Assembly: GCA_910585415.1 (NCBI GenBank)
Contig: CAJUDT010000030.1
Coordinates: 1-23,581 of the forward strand
DNA: 23,581 bases
Direction: 5' to 3'
Source of the DNA: an uncultured Flavonifractor sp.
GTDB taxonomy: Bacteria > Bacillota > Clostridia > Oscillospirales > Oscillospiraceae
Positions within the stretch are counted from its first letter, which is position 1; every line of letters begins with the position of its first letter. Below, piece after piece: positions 1 to 6,768 of the stretch. The position numbers were made by a program, and so were the translations under genes. A model generated the notes under the pieces. That model was not told where the DNA came from. It was given only the letters and a program-made list of their open reading frames with translations, and searched no databases.

Positions 1-1575
1 GGTGTGGTCCAGACGGTTCTGGGCAGCGCCCAGAGTACCGCGGACGTCGGACACCAGGTTGATAGCGTTCTTGATTTTATCCACGGCGACAGCGGCGCTA
101 GCCTGGTCGGCAATGCTGATATCGCCAATGCCCAGGGAACCCACGTGCATATCGCCCAGGCTGACCTTGAGCTGATTATAGCTGTCGGCAGTGTCGCCAA
201 TCTGAAGGGTCAGACCCTTGCCGCTGCCATTGGCGGCCTTGACCGTCTTGGCGGCAAAGGTGCCGGTCTGAATCTGCTTCTGAATGCCGTTGCCGGTGGT
301 CAGATCAGCATCCCCATCATAGGTGCTCTTCTCCTGGAAGGTCAGCTTTCCGCCAGCTGTATCCTGGCCCACAGTAAACATCTCGTTATCTTTGGCAGCC
401 ACGGTCAGACGGTCAAGCGCTTCCTTCAGTGCATCACCCTGGGGCGCCAGAGCATCCTGAAGGACACCGTTATCGTCCACAAGGTCGCGGATGTCAACGG
501 CCTTGAAATCAGCCCCCGCAGCCTTCACAGCTTCCAGAGTCTCCTTCGTGCTTGCAAACACGTAATTTGTGCCACCGATGGAGATGGTCATACCGTCCTT
601 AATGTCAGTATCTTGGAGCGCAGTCTTGGTCACAGTGTTGGCCAGAATCTCTTCCACCTTGGGACCGCCTGCCTTGATAACCTGGGTACCCAAGTTCACC
701 GTGCCGCTGTCATTTGTGCCAGCAGGGCTGATAACTTCAACATCAAAGTTTCCGGCGAAGCTGGCGGCAGTGGTCATTTTCAGGCCGGTCTTATCCATCT
801 CAAATACCAGCTTGCTGCCATCGCTGGTGATATTGTAGGTTACACCGTTAATTTTAATGCTGGTATTATCACCAGCCAGTGCTTCGGCCAGCTTTTCACC
901 GGTCAAAGAACCGTTAGCGGCCAGCTGCGTGCTGATCTCCGCGCCGCCAACACTGATACCAACCTTGCCAGCAACCGTAGAAGAGAAGGATACATTCTCC
1001 AGCTCGACGACAAACTTGGTGCCCACTGCATCCCGGCCATCCTGATGGACCATCGTGCTAGTGCCAAGATCGCCAATATCCGTACTGCCCTTCAAGTCAA
1101 AAATAGCCAGTGCCGCTTTGTTGTCGATGGCATATTCTACCTTATCGGCCTCCATAGAACCATCAAACAGCTTGATGCCGTTGAAGTTGGAGGAATCGGC
1201 AATACGGTTAATCTCGGCACGGAGCTGGTCCAGCTCCTTCTGCATCTGAGCGCGGTCGGTCTGGTTATCATAGGTGCCGTTGGCGGACTGGGTGGCCAGC
1301 TCGACCATACGGTTGAGCATGTCATGGACCTCAGTCAGAGCACCCTCAGCGGTCTGCACCAGGGAGATGCCGTCCTTCGCGTTCTTCTGAGCGGTCTCCA
1401 GACCGGTGATCTGGGCGCGCATTTTTTCGGAAATCGCCAGACCAGCGGCGTCGTCACCGGCGCGGTTGATCTTGTAGCCGGAAGACAGCTTCTCCAGGTT
1501 CTTCTTCATCGCAGACACGTTGTTGGTGTAGTTGCGATAGGCTGACATTGCCATAATATTGTGTTGGATTCTCAT
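1..1575 (-). CDS. hag/fliC: Flagellin, C-terminus cut by window edge
   Basis: This is the filament protein of the flagellum. The reading frame is open for 525 codons from the ATG at 1575 to the first base of the window, so the stop and roughly the last 40-50 residues are missing. The N-terminus reads MRIQHNIMAMSAYRNYTNN and continues with the conserved flagellin_N helices (LSSGYKINRAGDDAAGLAIS, then EGALTEVHDMLNRMVELA). The last visible part is the flagellin_C helix (SIADQASAAVAVDKIKNAI, then LGAAQNRLDHT). The roughly 300-residue centre is variable, with flagellin_IN-like segments such as SIKINGVTYNIT. A Shine-Dalgarno AAAGGA lies about 9 nt before the ATG. It is the last gene of the csrA-flagellin pair. 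In Firmicutes, CsrA represses flagellin translation by binding GGA motifs in the leader, and several GGA triplets are present here, one in the Shine-Dalgarno. The family call is certain. Whether this is the main or an alternative flagellin cannot be told. Confidence 0.97.
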   Translation of the reverse strand, partial: MRIQHNIMAMSAYRNYTNNVSAMKKNLEKLSSGYKINRAGDDAAGLAISEKMRAQITGLETAQKNAKDGISLVQTAEGALTEVHDMLNRMVELATQSANGTYDNQTDRAQMQKELDQLRAEINRIADSSNFNGIKLFDGSMEADKVEYAIDNKAALAIFDLKGSTDIGDLGTSTMVHQDGRDAVGTKFVVELENVSFSSTVAGKVGISVGGAEISTQLAANGSLTGEKLAEALAGDNTSIKINGVTYNITSDGSKLVFEMDKTGLKMTTAASFAGNFDVEVISPAGTNDSGTVNLGTQVIKAGGPKVEEILANTVTKTALQDTDIKDGMTISIGGTNYVFASTKETLEAVKAAGADFKAVDIRDLVDDNGVLQDALAPQGDALKEALDRLTVAAKDNEMFTVGQDTAGGKLTFQEKSTYDGDADLTTGNGIQKQIQTGTFAAKTVKAANGSGKGLTLQIGDTADSYNQLKVSLGDMHVGSLGIGDISIADQASAAVAVDKIKNAINLVSDVRGTLGAAQNRLDHT

Positions 1576-1725
1576 AACTCTGATTCCTTTCAAATTAAAT
1601 TTGGGTTTCGCTGACGTTGCGCCTTCACATCCAATACTCCGGCGCGTTTGGGTGGGGTGCTGCGCTCCAGTTTCCGGCCGGACTCACTGGAAAACAACAC
1701 GGGGAACTATATTTCGACCAGCTCG
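1576..1725 (-). promoter_or_regulatory. Flagellin 5' leader with GGA motifs (possible CsrA target)
   Basis: The 150 nt between the csrA stop and the flagellin ATG contain several GGA triplets on the minus strand, including the one in the Shine-Dalgarno AAAGGA at about 1585-1590. GGA is the core of CsrA sites, and CsrA control of flagellin leaders is known in Bacillus. The role here is inferred from that precedent and from csrA lying immediately upstream. I see no convincing sigma-28 or sigma-70 promoter in this interval, so the flagellin may be read from upstream. Confidence 0.4.
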
Positions 1726-1956
1726 TCAGCTGGAAGAAACCGTAGAATTGCTCGCCGTTCCGGCGTTCTTCCTCCGTTCGCCGCGCAGGCACGCGGGCTG
1801 CTCCTTCCCGCTGCGCTCCCGTACCTCGCCGCGCAGAATTGGCAGCTCCTTGGGGGCCTGAATCGACATGCGGATGGCTGAGGTGGTGAACACCTGAATG
1901 ACGATATCCTCGCCGATGGTCAGGTACTCCCCATCCTTTAATTGCAGTGACAACAT
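1726..1956 (-). CDS. csrA: CsrA family RNA-binding translational regulator, divergent
   Basis: A 76-residue protein that starts at the ATG at 1956 behind the Shine-Dalgarno GGGAG. The open frame continues upstream, but the CsrA fold begins at this Met. It reads MLSLQLKDGEYLTIGEDIVI and then APKELPILRGEV, the CsrA signature; R42 corresponds to the RNA-contacting R44 of E. coli CsrA. The N-terminal strand departs from the usual MLxLxRKxGE: the basic residue at position 6 is Leu and position 8 is Asp, and the loop is two residues shorter than in E. coli. The C-terminal tail of about 30 residues is polar and unlike the usual helix. CsrA acts as a dimer on GGA-containing mRNA leaders. Its placement directly before flagellin, with no fliW visible in the window, suggests flagellin mRNA as the target. 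The altered RNA-binding strand could change its specificity. Confidence 0.88.
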   Translation of the reverse strand: MLSLQLKDGEYLTIGEDIVIQVFTTSAIRMSIQAPKELPILRGEVRERSGKEQPACLRGERRKNAGTASNSTVSSS

Positions 1957-1998
1957 GGCAAACTCCCTTCGCCTTACAGCCCCTCCCTGGGCTTGAAG

Positions 1999-2035
1999 CA
2001 TAGTCATAATATTTTGGACGCCCCGGGGGGCTTTA
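1999..2035 (-). other. Candidate guide segment of the TldR guide RNA
   Basis: In TnpB-type omega RNAs the guide is the roughly 10-20 nt directly 3' of the last scaffold hairpin. Here that hairpin ends at 2036, so the guide should begin near 2035 and lie within this interval. The exact boundary cannot be fixed without related loci. The interval contains AATATTATGACTATG (2013-1999), which matches 13 of 15 bases of the flagellin coding start AATATTATGGCAATG (1560-1546). It also overlaps what would be the csrA mRNA leader. Confidence 0.4.
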
Positions 2036-2220
2036 GGTGTGCGCACACACCCTCTCGTTTCCCATTCTGTGGTCCGGGAAGCGTTGAGCGAAACGAAAAA
2101 CCGCTCTTTTCGCTTTGCTCAACGCTCCCCACAACCGGAAGCATGGGCATTCACCGGCGTCCCAACCGGCAAAGCTGGTATATTTGCGGGCTAGGCGCTT
2201 TTTTTCTGCGCCTGCCGGTT
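2036..2220 (-). ncRNA. Omega-RNA-like guide RNA scaffold of the TnpB/TldR gene
   Basis: Minus-strand RNA scaffold that begins inside the last codons of the tnpB-like gene and runs past its stop, the usual layout of TnpB omega RNAs. Visible structure: an 8-bp perfect outer stem (2213-2220 with 2164-2171) enclosing GGCGC/GCGCC (2208-2212 with 2194-2198); a stem GCCGG/CCGGT (2154-2158 with 2134-2138) whose loop holds CCCAT (2143-2147), able to pair as a pseudoknot with ATGGG at 2061-2065; a long hairpin of about 20 bp (2076-2129); and a terminal hairpin GGTGTG-TGCG-CACACC (2036-2051). The sequence has no coding signal. Preservation of all stems beside a nuclease-dead protein suggests a functional guide RNA. 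Since RuvC is dead, processing from the tldR transcript would need host RNases. Confidence 0.75.
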
Positions 2221-3375
2221 GAAATACTGGGCCAGTCCCTGGGTCTTGATGTTTTGGGCGGTGTTGCTCTGCTTTTGATGCACCGTGCCGCACTGAGTAC
2301 AGGTCCAGACCTTGGACGCTAAGGGGACTTCCTCCCCCACCTGCCCGCAGACGGAACAGGTTCGGGTGGTCGGGGCGTAGCGGTCCACAAGAATCAGCGG
2401 CTTTCCCTGCCGCTCCAGCTTGTACCGCAGGCATTTTTGAAAGATTCCATACCCGGCGTCCAGAACATTGCCCCGCGTCAGCGCCCTGGACAGCTCTGGC
2501 AGCGCGGCGGACTGCATACACACGGCGTTCCAGGCGTTGGCTATCCGCCGGGATTCCTTGTGAATAAAGTCGCGGCGCTGATTGGCAATGTGCTCATGGA
2601 GCAGGCGGTACTTTTGGACCATCTCCTGATAGTTCTTGGAGCCCGGCTGCATCCGGCTCAACTTCTGCTGCATGTTGGCCAGCTTCTCCTGGGAGCGCTT
2701 GAGCCAGTGGGGCGCACCGGCTGTCTCGCCGTTGTCCGCCACGTAGAAGTGCGGCATGGAATATTTTAGGCCGATGGTGGTTTCCGGGGTTGGGGTGATT
2801 ATTTTGGGCGCTTGCTCTGCACATTCGTACAGAATGGAGCAGAAATACTTGCCCGTTCTGGTTTTCTCGACGGTAATCCGTTTGAGCTTCCACCACGCCT
2901 GGGGACGGCGGGAGAATTTTGCTTTGACAATCCCCGCCTTGGTCATGCGGATACCGTCTTTTGTGATGTAAATGGTGGGGCCCGATTCGAGCACATGGTT
3001 GCAGGCGGTGAAGGAGTCCTTGTCGTCCTTCTTGCGCTTGAATCTGGGGTATCCGAACGCCTCCGGGTGCTTGAAGAACACCCGAAAGGCCTGGGTAAGC
3101 TGGTTGTGCTCCTGAATGAGGGCCTGGTTGTCAACCTCTTTCAGAAACGGGGCCGCTTTCTTGTACTTGGCCGGAGTTGGGATGAAATGAGCGTCAGTTT
3201 CCAGATAAAACCTCTGCTGGTCCGCCAGCATCCGGTTCCAGATGTACCGGCAACAGCCGAAAGTCTTTTCAAACAGCTCCGCCTGGGCCTCCGTGGGGTA
3301 GAGCCGGACCTTGAGGGTGGTATACTGGATAATCCGGCCATTCTCTGCGCGTTGTGTGCTCGCTCTGCGCGGCAT
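2191..3375 (-). CDS. tldR: Nuclease-dead TnpB homologue (TldR-like RNA-guided DNA-binding protein)
   Basis: An intact 394-residue IS200/IS605-family TnpB (OrfB) homologue. The ATG at 3375 follows a strong AAGGAGG at 8-nt spacing. The N-terminal part (about 15-185) has the TnpB helix-turn-helix and wedge features (KVRLYPTEAQAELFEKTFG, CCRYIWNRML, GYPRFKRKKD). The RuvC part holds IGLKYSMPHFYVADNG (201-216), where active relatives have GLD, so the catalytic Asp is K204. CMQSA (286-290) replaces the usual VEDL, so the catalytic Glu is Q288. HQKQSNTAQNI (366-376) replaces HDRDxNAAxNI, so both Asp positions are Gln. The zinc-finger cysteines C340, C343, C359 and C362 are intact. Loss of all three catalytic acids without any frame damage matches TldR proteins, which bind DNA with a guide RNA and repress transcription. 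No tnpA is nearby. The scaffold RNA, csrA and flagellin follow on the same strand. Family is certain; repressor function is inferred. Confidence 0.9.
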   Translation of the reverse strand: MPRRASTQRAENGRIIQYTTLKVRLYPTEAQAELFEKTFGCCRYIWNRMLADQQRFYLETDAHFIPTPAKYKKAAPFLKEVDNQALIQEHNQLTQAFRVFFKHPEAFGYPRFKRKKDDKDSFTACNHVLESGPTIYITKDGIRMTKAGIVKAKFSRRPQAWWKLKRITVEKTRTGKYFCSILYECAEQAPKIITPTPETTIGLKYSMPHFYVADNGETAGAPHWLKRSQEKLANMQQKLSRMQPGSKNYQEMVQKYRLLHEHIANQRRDFIHKESRRIANAWNAVCMQSAALPELSRALTRGNVLDAGYGIFQKCLRYKLERQGKPLILVDRYAPTTRTCSVCGQVGEEVPLASKVWTCTQCGTVHQKQSNTAQNIKTQGLAQYFNRQAQKKSA

Positions 3376-3440
3376 CCAGCTCCCTCCTTGCTTCGGCGGC
3401 GCGTTCTTCGCCGGCTAGCGGCTGGACACAGTCATTTTAG

Positions 3441-3568
3441 AAAGGTTTACTTTTCTGAAAGAAAATTCATTGCAAAAATTTGCGCCAAAAGACTTAATAT
3501 TTCAGACTTTCGAGCCGAGTAAGTAAACGTAAGGCAAGCGGCCCAGCATTTCAGAAAAGTAAACCTTT
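3441..3568. repeat. 20-bp perfect inverted repeat upstream of tldR
   Basis: The 20 bases at 3441-3460 (AAAGGTTTACTTTTCTGAAA) reappear as an exact reverse complement at 3549-3568, with 88 bp between. The left copy lies 66 bp upstream of the tldR start, within the likely promoter region. The right copy forms the upper part of the hairpin at 3538-3585. It may be a remnant of a transposon end or an operator. The sequence shows only the repeat. Confidence 0.8.
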
Positions 3569-3585
3569 TTGAAATGCTGGACCGC
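3538..3585 (+). terminator. Long hairpin followed by a T-rich run
   Basis: GCGG (3538-3541) pairs with CCGC, CCAGCATTTCA (3543-3553) pairs with TGAAATGCTGG (3570-3580), and the upper stem closes with A/T-rich pairs around a TAAAC loop. Plus-strand TGTTTTTGTTTTTATTG follows, giving it the form of an intrinsic terminator. No plus-strand gene ends just before it, so it may instead be a mobile-element or regulatory hairpin. Confidence 0.5.
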
Positions 3586-4039
3586 TGTTTTTGTTTTTAT
3601 TGTAATGTCCTGGTGCTGCCGAGATTCGCTGCCGCAGTTGCTTTGCCTTTGTTCCGCAACAAATATGTGATAAAAATGCGAAAAAGGTGTGCCGTTGGAG
3701 AAATTTCATGGCACGCCTTTTCAAATCATATTTGATTGTATATGGCAAGGAAAAAAGCCGCGGCACTGAAGGGGCAGTCCTTCTATCATCTATGGCTTTG
3801 TGGGGATGTTGGTGTTTACCAGCATGTTCGGGACCTCCCTGCTGGAGCATCGGTTACAATCAACCACTTATTTCTCAAAGTCAGCCAGAGAGAAGAAAGA
3901 GTGGACAGAAGAAAATCGTTTATGGTTTTCACAAAAGCTGTGCTCCACCTTACCATTTATGTTTGGGTATGTAAGCCCCTTTCTCATCCTTCGGACTCCC
4001 AGGCAAAATCTGTTCCTCCCATCCCGGAAGAAAGACACC
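3586..4039. other. Intergenic stretch with no recognised gene
   Basis: A relatively AT-rich stretch. Overlapping short frames exist on both strands, but none has family features or a good Shine-Dalgarno. The plus frame that runs into DusB from 3736 is open by chance, since the DusB fold begins only at 4099. The one structural feature I see is the hairpin listed at 3681-3721. Confidence 0.5.
3681..3721. terminator. Hairpin flanked by A and T runs (bidirectional terminator form)
   Basis: AAAAAGGTGTGCC (3681-3693) pairs with GGCACGCCTTTT (3710-3721), allowing one G-U pair, around a 16-nt loop. The A run on the left and T run on the right suit termination on either strand. There is no clear gene for it to serve. 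Confidence 0.4.
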
Positions 4040-4068
4040 TTGCGGCTGCTCCAGGTTTATGGTATGAT
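4040..4068 (+). promoter_or_regulatory. Sigma-70-type promoter of dusB
   Basis: The -35 TTGCGG (4040-4045) and -10 TATGAT (4063-4068) are 17 bp apart, 30 bp upstream of the chosen dusB start. A transcript would begin near 4075 with a short leader. Confidence 0.65.
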
Positions 4069-4098
4069 ACCAGAGACTCTAAACTGCGAGGTGTCTCT

Positions 4099-5070
4099 GT
4101 GAAGATTGGCCGTGTGACAATTGATGCAAGGCTGGCCCTGGCCCCCATGGCTGGGGTGACTGATTTGGCCTTCCGCACCATCTGCCGGGAGCTGGGGGCG
4201 GGCTATACCGTCACGGAAATGGTAAGCGCCAAAGCCCTGTGCTATCAGGACAAAAAATCCCTCCCCCTGCTGCGGCTGGGAGAAGGGGAGCACCCTGCGG
4301 CCATTCAGCTCTTCGGCAGCGACCCGGCCTGCATGGAGCAGGCGGCGGGGCTGGCCGCAGAGTACGCTGGGGCGGACATTGTAGACATCAACATGGGCTG
4401 TCCCGTGCCCAAGGTGGCCCAGCACGGGGACGGCTCCGGCCTTATGCGGACCCCGGAGCTGGCCGTGCGGGTGGCGGAGGCCGTTATCCGCGGGGCCGGG
4501 GGGCGGCCGGTTACCGTCAAGTGCCGCCTGGGGTGGGACAAGGGCTCCATCAACTGCGTGGCGTTCGCCCAGGCCATGGAGGCGGCGGGGGTATCCGCCA
4601 TCGCCGTCCACGGGCGCACCAAAACGCAGATGTACTCCGGGCGGGCCAATTGGGACTACATTCGGGCGGTGAAAGAGGCCGTACGGATTCCCGTCATTGC
4701 CAATGGGGATGTGTTTTCCCCTCAGGACGCCCTCCGCATCCTGGCCTATACCGGGGCGGATATGGTCATGATTGGGCGGGGGTGCTTTGGGAATCCCTGG
4801 CTCTTTCAGCAGTGCGCCGCCGCCTTGGCCGGGAAGGAAATCCCCCCCCTCCCTCCGCTGGCGGAGCGGGTGGAGACGGCAGTGCGGCAATTCCGTCTGG
4901 CGGCGGAGCAGAAGGGGGAGCACATCGCCTGTCTGGAGGCCAGGAAGCACTATGCCTGGTACCTGAAGGGGGTCCCCTACGCGGGCTATTATAAGGAGCA
5001 AATCAGCCACATCAGTACCCTGGAGGACATTGCCCGCATCACGGCGGGCATTCAGCGGGACTTGACGTAA
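4099..5070 (+). CDS. dusB: tRNA-dihydrouridine synthase (DusB family)
   Basis: A 323-residue FMN-dependent enzyme that reduces specific uridines in tRNA to dihydrouridine. The start is the GTG at 4099, preceded by GAGGTG at 5-nt spacing. It gives the usual N-terminus (KIGRVTIDARLALAPMAG), whereas the longer open frame upstream has no Dus similarity. Motifs in order: APMAGVTD (about 15-22), TEMVSAKAL, DINMGCPVPKV with catalytic Cys101, HGRTKTQMYSGRANWDYI, IANGDV, and MIGRGCFGNPWLF. The R-KH--WY pattern lies in the C-terminal helical domain. The length is normal for the family. The gene is followed after 33 bp by the sigma-factor gene and may share its transcript. Confidence 0.96.
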   Translation: MKIGRVTIDARLALAPMAGVTDLAFRTICRELGAGYTVTEMVSAKALCYQDKKSLPLLRLGEGEHPAAIQLFGSDPACMEQAAGLAAEYAGADIVDINMGCPVPKVAQHGDGSGLMRTPELAVRVAEAVIRGAGGRPVTVKCRLGWDKGSINCVAFAQAMEAAGVSAIAVHGRTKTQMYSGRANWDYIRAVKEAVRIPVIANGDVFSPQDALRILAYTGADMVMIGRGCFGNPWLFQQCAAALAGKEIPPLPPLAERVETAVRQFRLAAEQKGEHIACLEARKHYAWYLKGVPYAGYYKEQISHISTLEDIARITAGIQRDLT

Positions 5071-5103
5071 CCATATCGTTCCCGAAAGGCAGGTGAGGAA
5101 CCC

Positions 5104-5700
5104 TTGGAGCAGGAAATGGAATTGGTCCGGCGGGCCGGGCGGGGGGACGAGGAAGCCTTCGCGGCCCTGATGGAGGACAATCAAAAACGGGTGTACAGTC
5201 TGGCCCTGCGGATGACCGGCAACCCTGAGGACGCCGCCGAGCTCAGTCAAGAGGCGTTCCTCCGGGCCTGGAGGGGGTTGGGGCGGTTTCAGGGGGAGAG
5301 CTCCTTTTCCACCTGGCTCTACCGGCTGACCTCCAATGTGTGCATAGACTTCCTGCGGAAGGAGAAACGGCGGCGGGACATCTCCATGACCGTCTCCCTG
5401 GAGGACGAGGAAGAGGCCCGGCAGGCCCAGCTGCCCGACGAGCGCTACAGCCCCCAGCAGGCCCTGGAGCGCTCCGAGCTCCGGCAGGCGGTGCGGGATG
5501 GGCTGAACACCCTCTCCCCGGAACACCGGCAGGTTTTGGTTCTCCGGGAGCTGGAGGGGCGCAGCTATGGCGAGATTACCGCCCTGCTGGGGCTGGAGGA
5601 AGGGACGGTCAAATCCCGCATTGCCCGGGGGCGGCTGGCCCTGAGAAATTATTTGGTGGCCTCCGGGAACTTTTCGCCCAGTGTCCCGTCCAAAGTATGA
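5104..5700 (+). CDS. RNA polymerase sigma factor, ECF (sigma-70) family
   Basis: A 198-residue alternative sigma factor. Region 2 spans about 20-88 (ALMEDNQKRVYSLALRMTG, DAAELSQEAFLRAWRGL, FSTWLYRLTSNVCIDFLRK). Region 4 spans about 138-184 (LSPEHRQVLVLRELEGRSY, then EEGTVKSRIARGRLALR). There is no region 3, as expected for ECF factors. The start is the TTG at 5104, because AGGTGAGGA sits about 5 nt before it; the in-frame ATG at 5116 is too far from that site. The next gene, 27 bp downstream, is a zinc-finger anti-sigma factor, so this is a classic membrane-signalled pair. The inducing signal and the regulon cannot be read from the sequence. I see no matching autoregulatory promoter between dusB and this gene. 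Confidence 0.95.
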   Translation: MEQEMELVRRAGRGDEEAFAALMEDNQKRVYSLALRMTGNPEDAAELSQEAFLRAWRGLGRFQGESSFSTWLYRLTSNVCIDFLRKEKRRRDISMTVSLEDEEEARQAQLPDERYSPQQALERSELRQAVRDGLNTLSPEHRQVLVLRELEGRSYGEITALLGLEEGTVKSRIARGRLALRNYLVASGNFSPSVPSKV

Positions 5701-5727
5701 CAGAAGAACGAAAGGAGGCGTCCGCCC

Positions 5728-6756
5728 ATGATGGACTGTGAACACGCGGCGGAGCTCATCAGCGCCCAGCTGGACGGGGAGCTGACGCCGGCGGAGACGG
5801 CCATGCTGGAGGCCCATTTGGAGCAGTGTCCCCCATGCCGGGCCCTGCGGCGGGATTTTCAGGCCCTCCATCAGGTGCTGCTGGAGTCGGCGGCCCAATG
5901 GCAGGCGGAGCCCCCTGCGGACTTGACCCAGCGGGTCCTGGAGCGGGTCCGCGAAACAAAGACGGTCCCCTTCCGGGCACAAAAAAACCGCTGGAAGCAG
6001 CTGGCTTCTCTGGCGGCGGTGCTGGCGCTGGTTGTGATTGGAGGCGGGGCCTTTGTCCTGGGACAGGGAGGCGCTTCCGGCGGGAGGGCCTCCGGCGGCG
6101 GGGCCGCTGGGGGAGATAATGGAACTGGCGTGGCCCTGGCCATAGCGCCCAGGGGGAGCGATGGACCCACGGCGGACTGCGCCATTGCCCCCGTCAGTGG
6201 GGAGACCATGCCGGAGTCCACAGCGGAAGGAGACGGCATTTCCGCCCACAGCGGGGAGATCCAGTCCCGGCTGACCTCATCGGCTGATTTGCCGCAGGCG
6301 GCAGATGCACCGGAGGAAACGAATCCGTCGGAAGGAAACGCCAGCCTGTTGGAGCAGTATGGCCTTGAGGGCGGCATTATTTCAGGCAACGAAGCATGGC
6401 CCCAGTATCAGGGGGAGGGCTCGGTGGAAATGAAAGCGCCTGGTGAGGCCATCGACATTCAAACCTGCGGCTCCATGACGGTTCTCATCAACGGGGTGTC
6501 TTACTGTGCGGCAGAAGAAGCCTCGGACGGCAGCGAGAACTTGGAGGATCTCACCACCGTCCTGCATGAGGGCTATATGGTTCTGGGCCAGCTCTCCCCC
6601 GCGCCGGAAGAAACCGCGTCGGTGCAGTTGCAGGCGGATTTCTCCGGCATCGTCTACGCCAACGCGGAGGAGCCGGACCACGTCTATGTGTATGTAAGCA
6701 CCAGCCAGTTTTCCGGCATCCAGCGCTTTGACCGCCTTGTGACAGAGGGGGAGTAA
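5728..6756 (+). CDS. Membrane-anchored zinc-finger anti-sigma factor
   Basis: A 342-residue protein with an AAAGGAGG Shine-Dalgarno before the ATG pair at 5728/5731. Residues 4-37 form the zf-HC2 (ZAS) domain: an early Cys/His (C4, H6) and the H30-x3-C34-x2-C37 motif that binds zinc and clasps the cognate sigma factor. One transmembrane helix lies at about 92-111. A Gly/Ser/Ala-rich linker follows (about 112-130), then an extracytoplasmic part of about 210 residues with no domain I recognise. It is co-transcribed with the ECF sigma gene and should hold it inactive until a signal arrives. The outer domain presumably senses that signal. Its stop lies only 12 bp from the stop of the convergent thioesterase gene, leaving no room for a separate terminator. 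Confidence 0.9.
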   Translation: MMDCEHAAELISAQLDGELTPAETAMLEAHLEQCPPCRALRRDFQALHQVLLESAAQWQAEPPADLTQRVLERVRETKTVPFRAQKNRWKQLASLAAVLALVVIGGGAFVLGQGGASGGRASGGGAAGGDNGTGVALAIAPRGSDGPTADCAIAPVSGETMPESTAEGDGISAHSGEIQSRLTSSADLPQAADAPEETNPSEGNASLLEQYGLEGGIISGNEAWPQYQGEGSVEMKAPGEAIDIQTCGSMTVLINGVSYCAAEEASDGSENLEDLTTVLHEGYMVLGQLSPAPEETASVQLQADFSGIVYANAEEPDHVYVYVSTSQFSGIQRFDRLVTEGE

Positions 6757-6768
6757 GGGCCCTCTCTG

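Noticed and set aside
4..1545. 513-codon plus-strand open frame
   Set aside because: It is the antisense shadow of the flagellin gene, whose minus-strand frame has unmistakable flagellin N- and C-terminal helices.
2009..2035. Sigma-28 promoter for csrA-flagellin (TAAA, then 15 nt, then CAAAATAT)
   Set aside because: Only the TAAA and the final ATAT agree with the consensus; the GCCG part of the -10 is absent.
2191..3585. Complete active IS200/IS605 insertion sequence
   Set aside because: No tnpA, no recognisable left end, and a catalytically dead TnpB; only the protein and the RNA scaffold are preserved.
3736..4098. N-terminal extension of DusB
   Set aside because: The frame is open by chance. 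Dus similarity, the Shine-Dalgarno and the promoter all place the start at 4099.
4057..6249. 730-codon minus-strand open frame
   Set aside because: A Gly/Pro/Arg-rich shadow opposite dusB, the sigma factor and the anti-sigma factor; no domain and no good ribosome-binding site.
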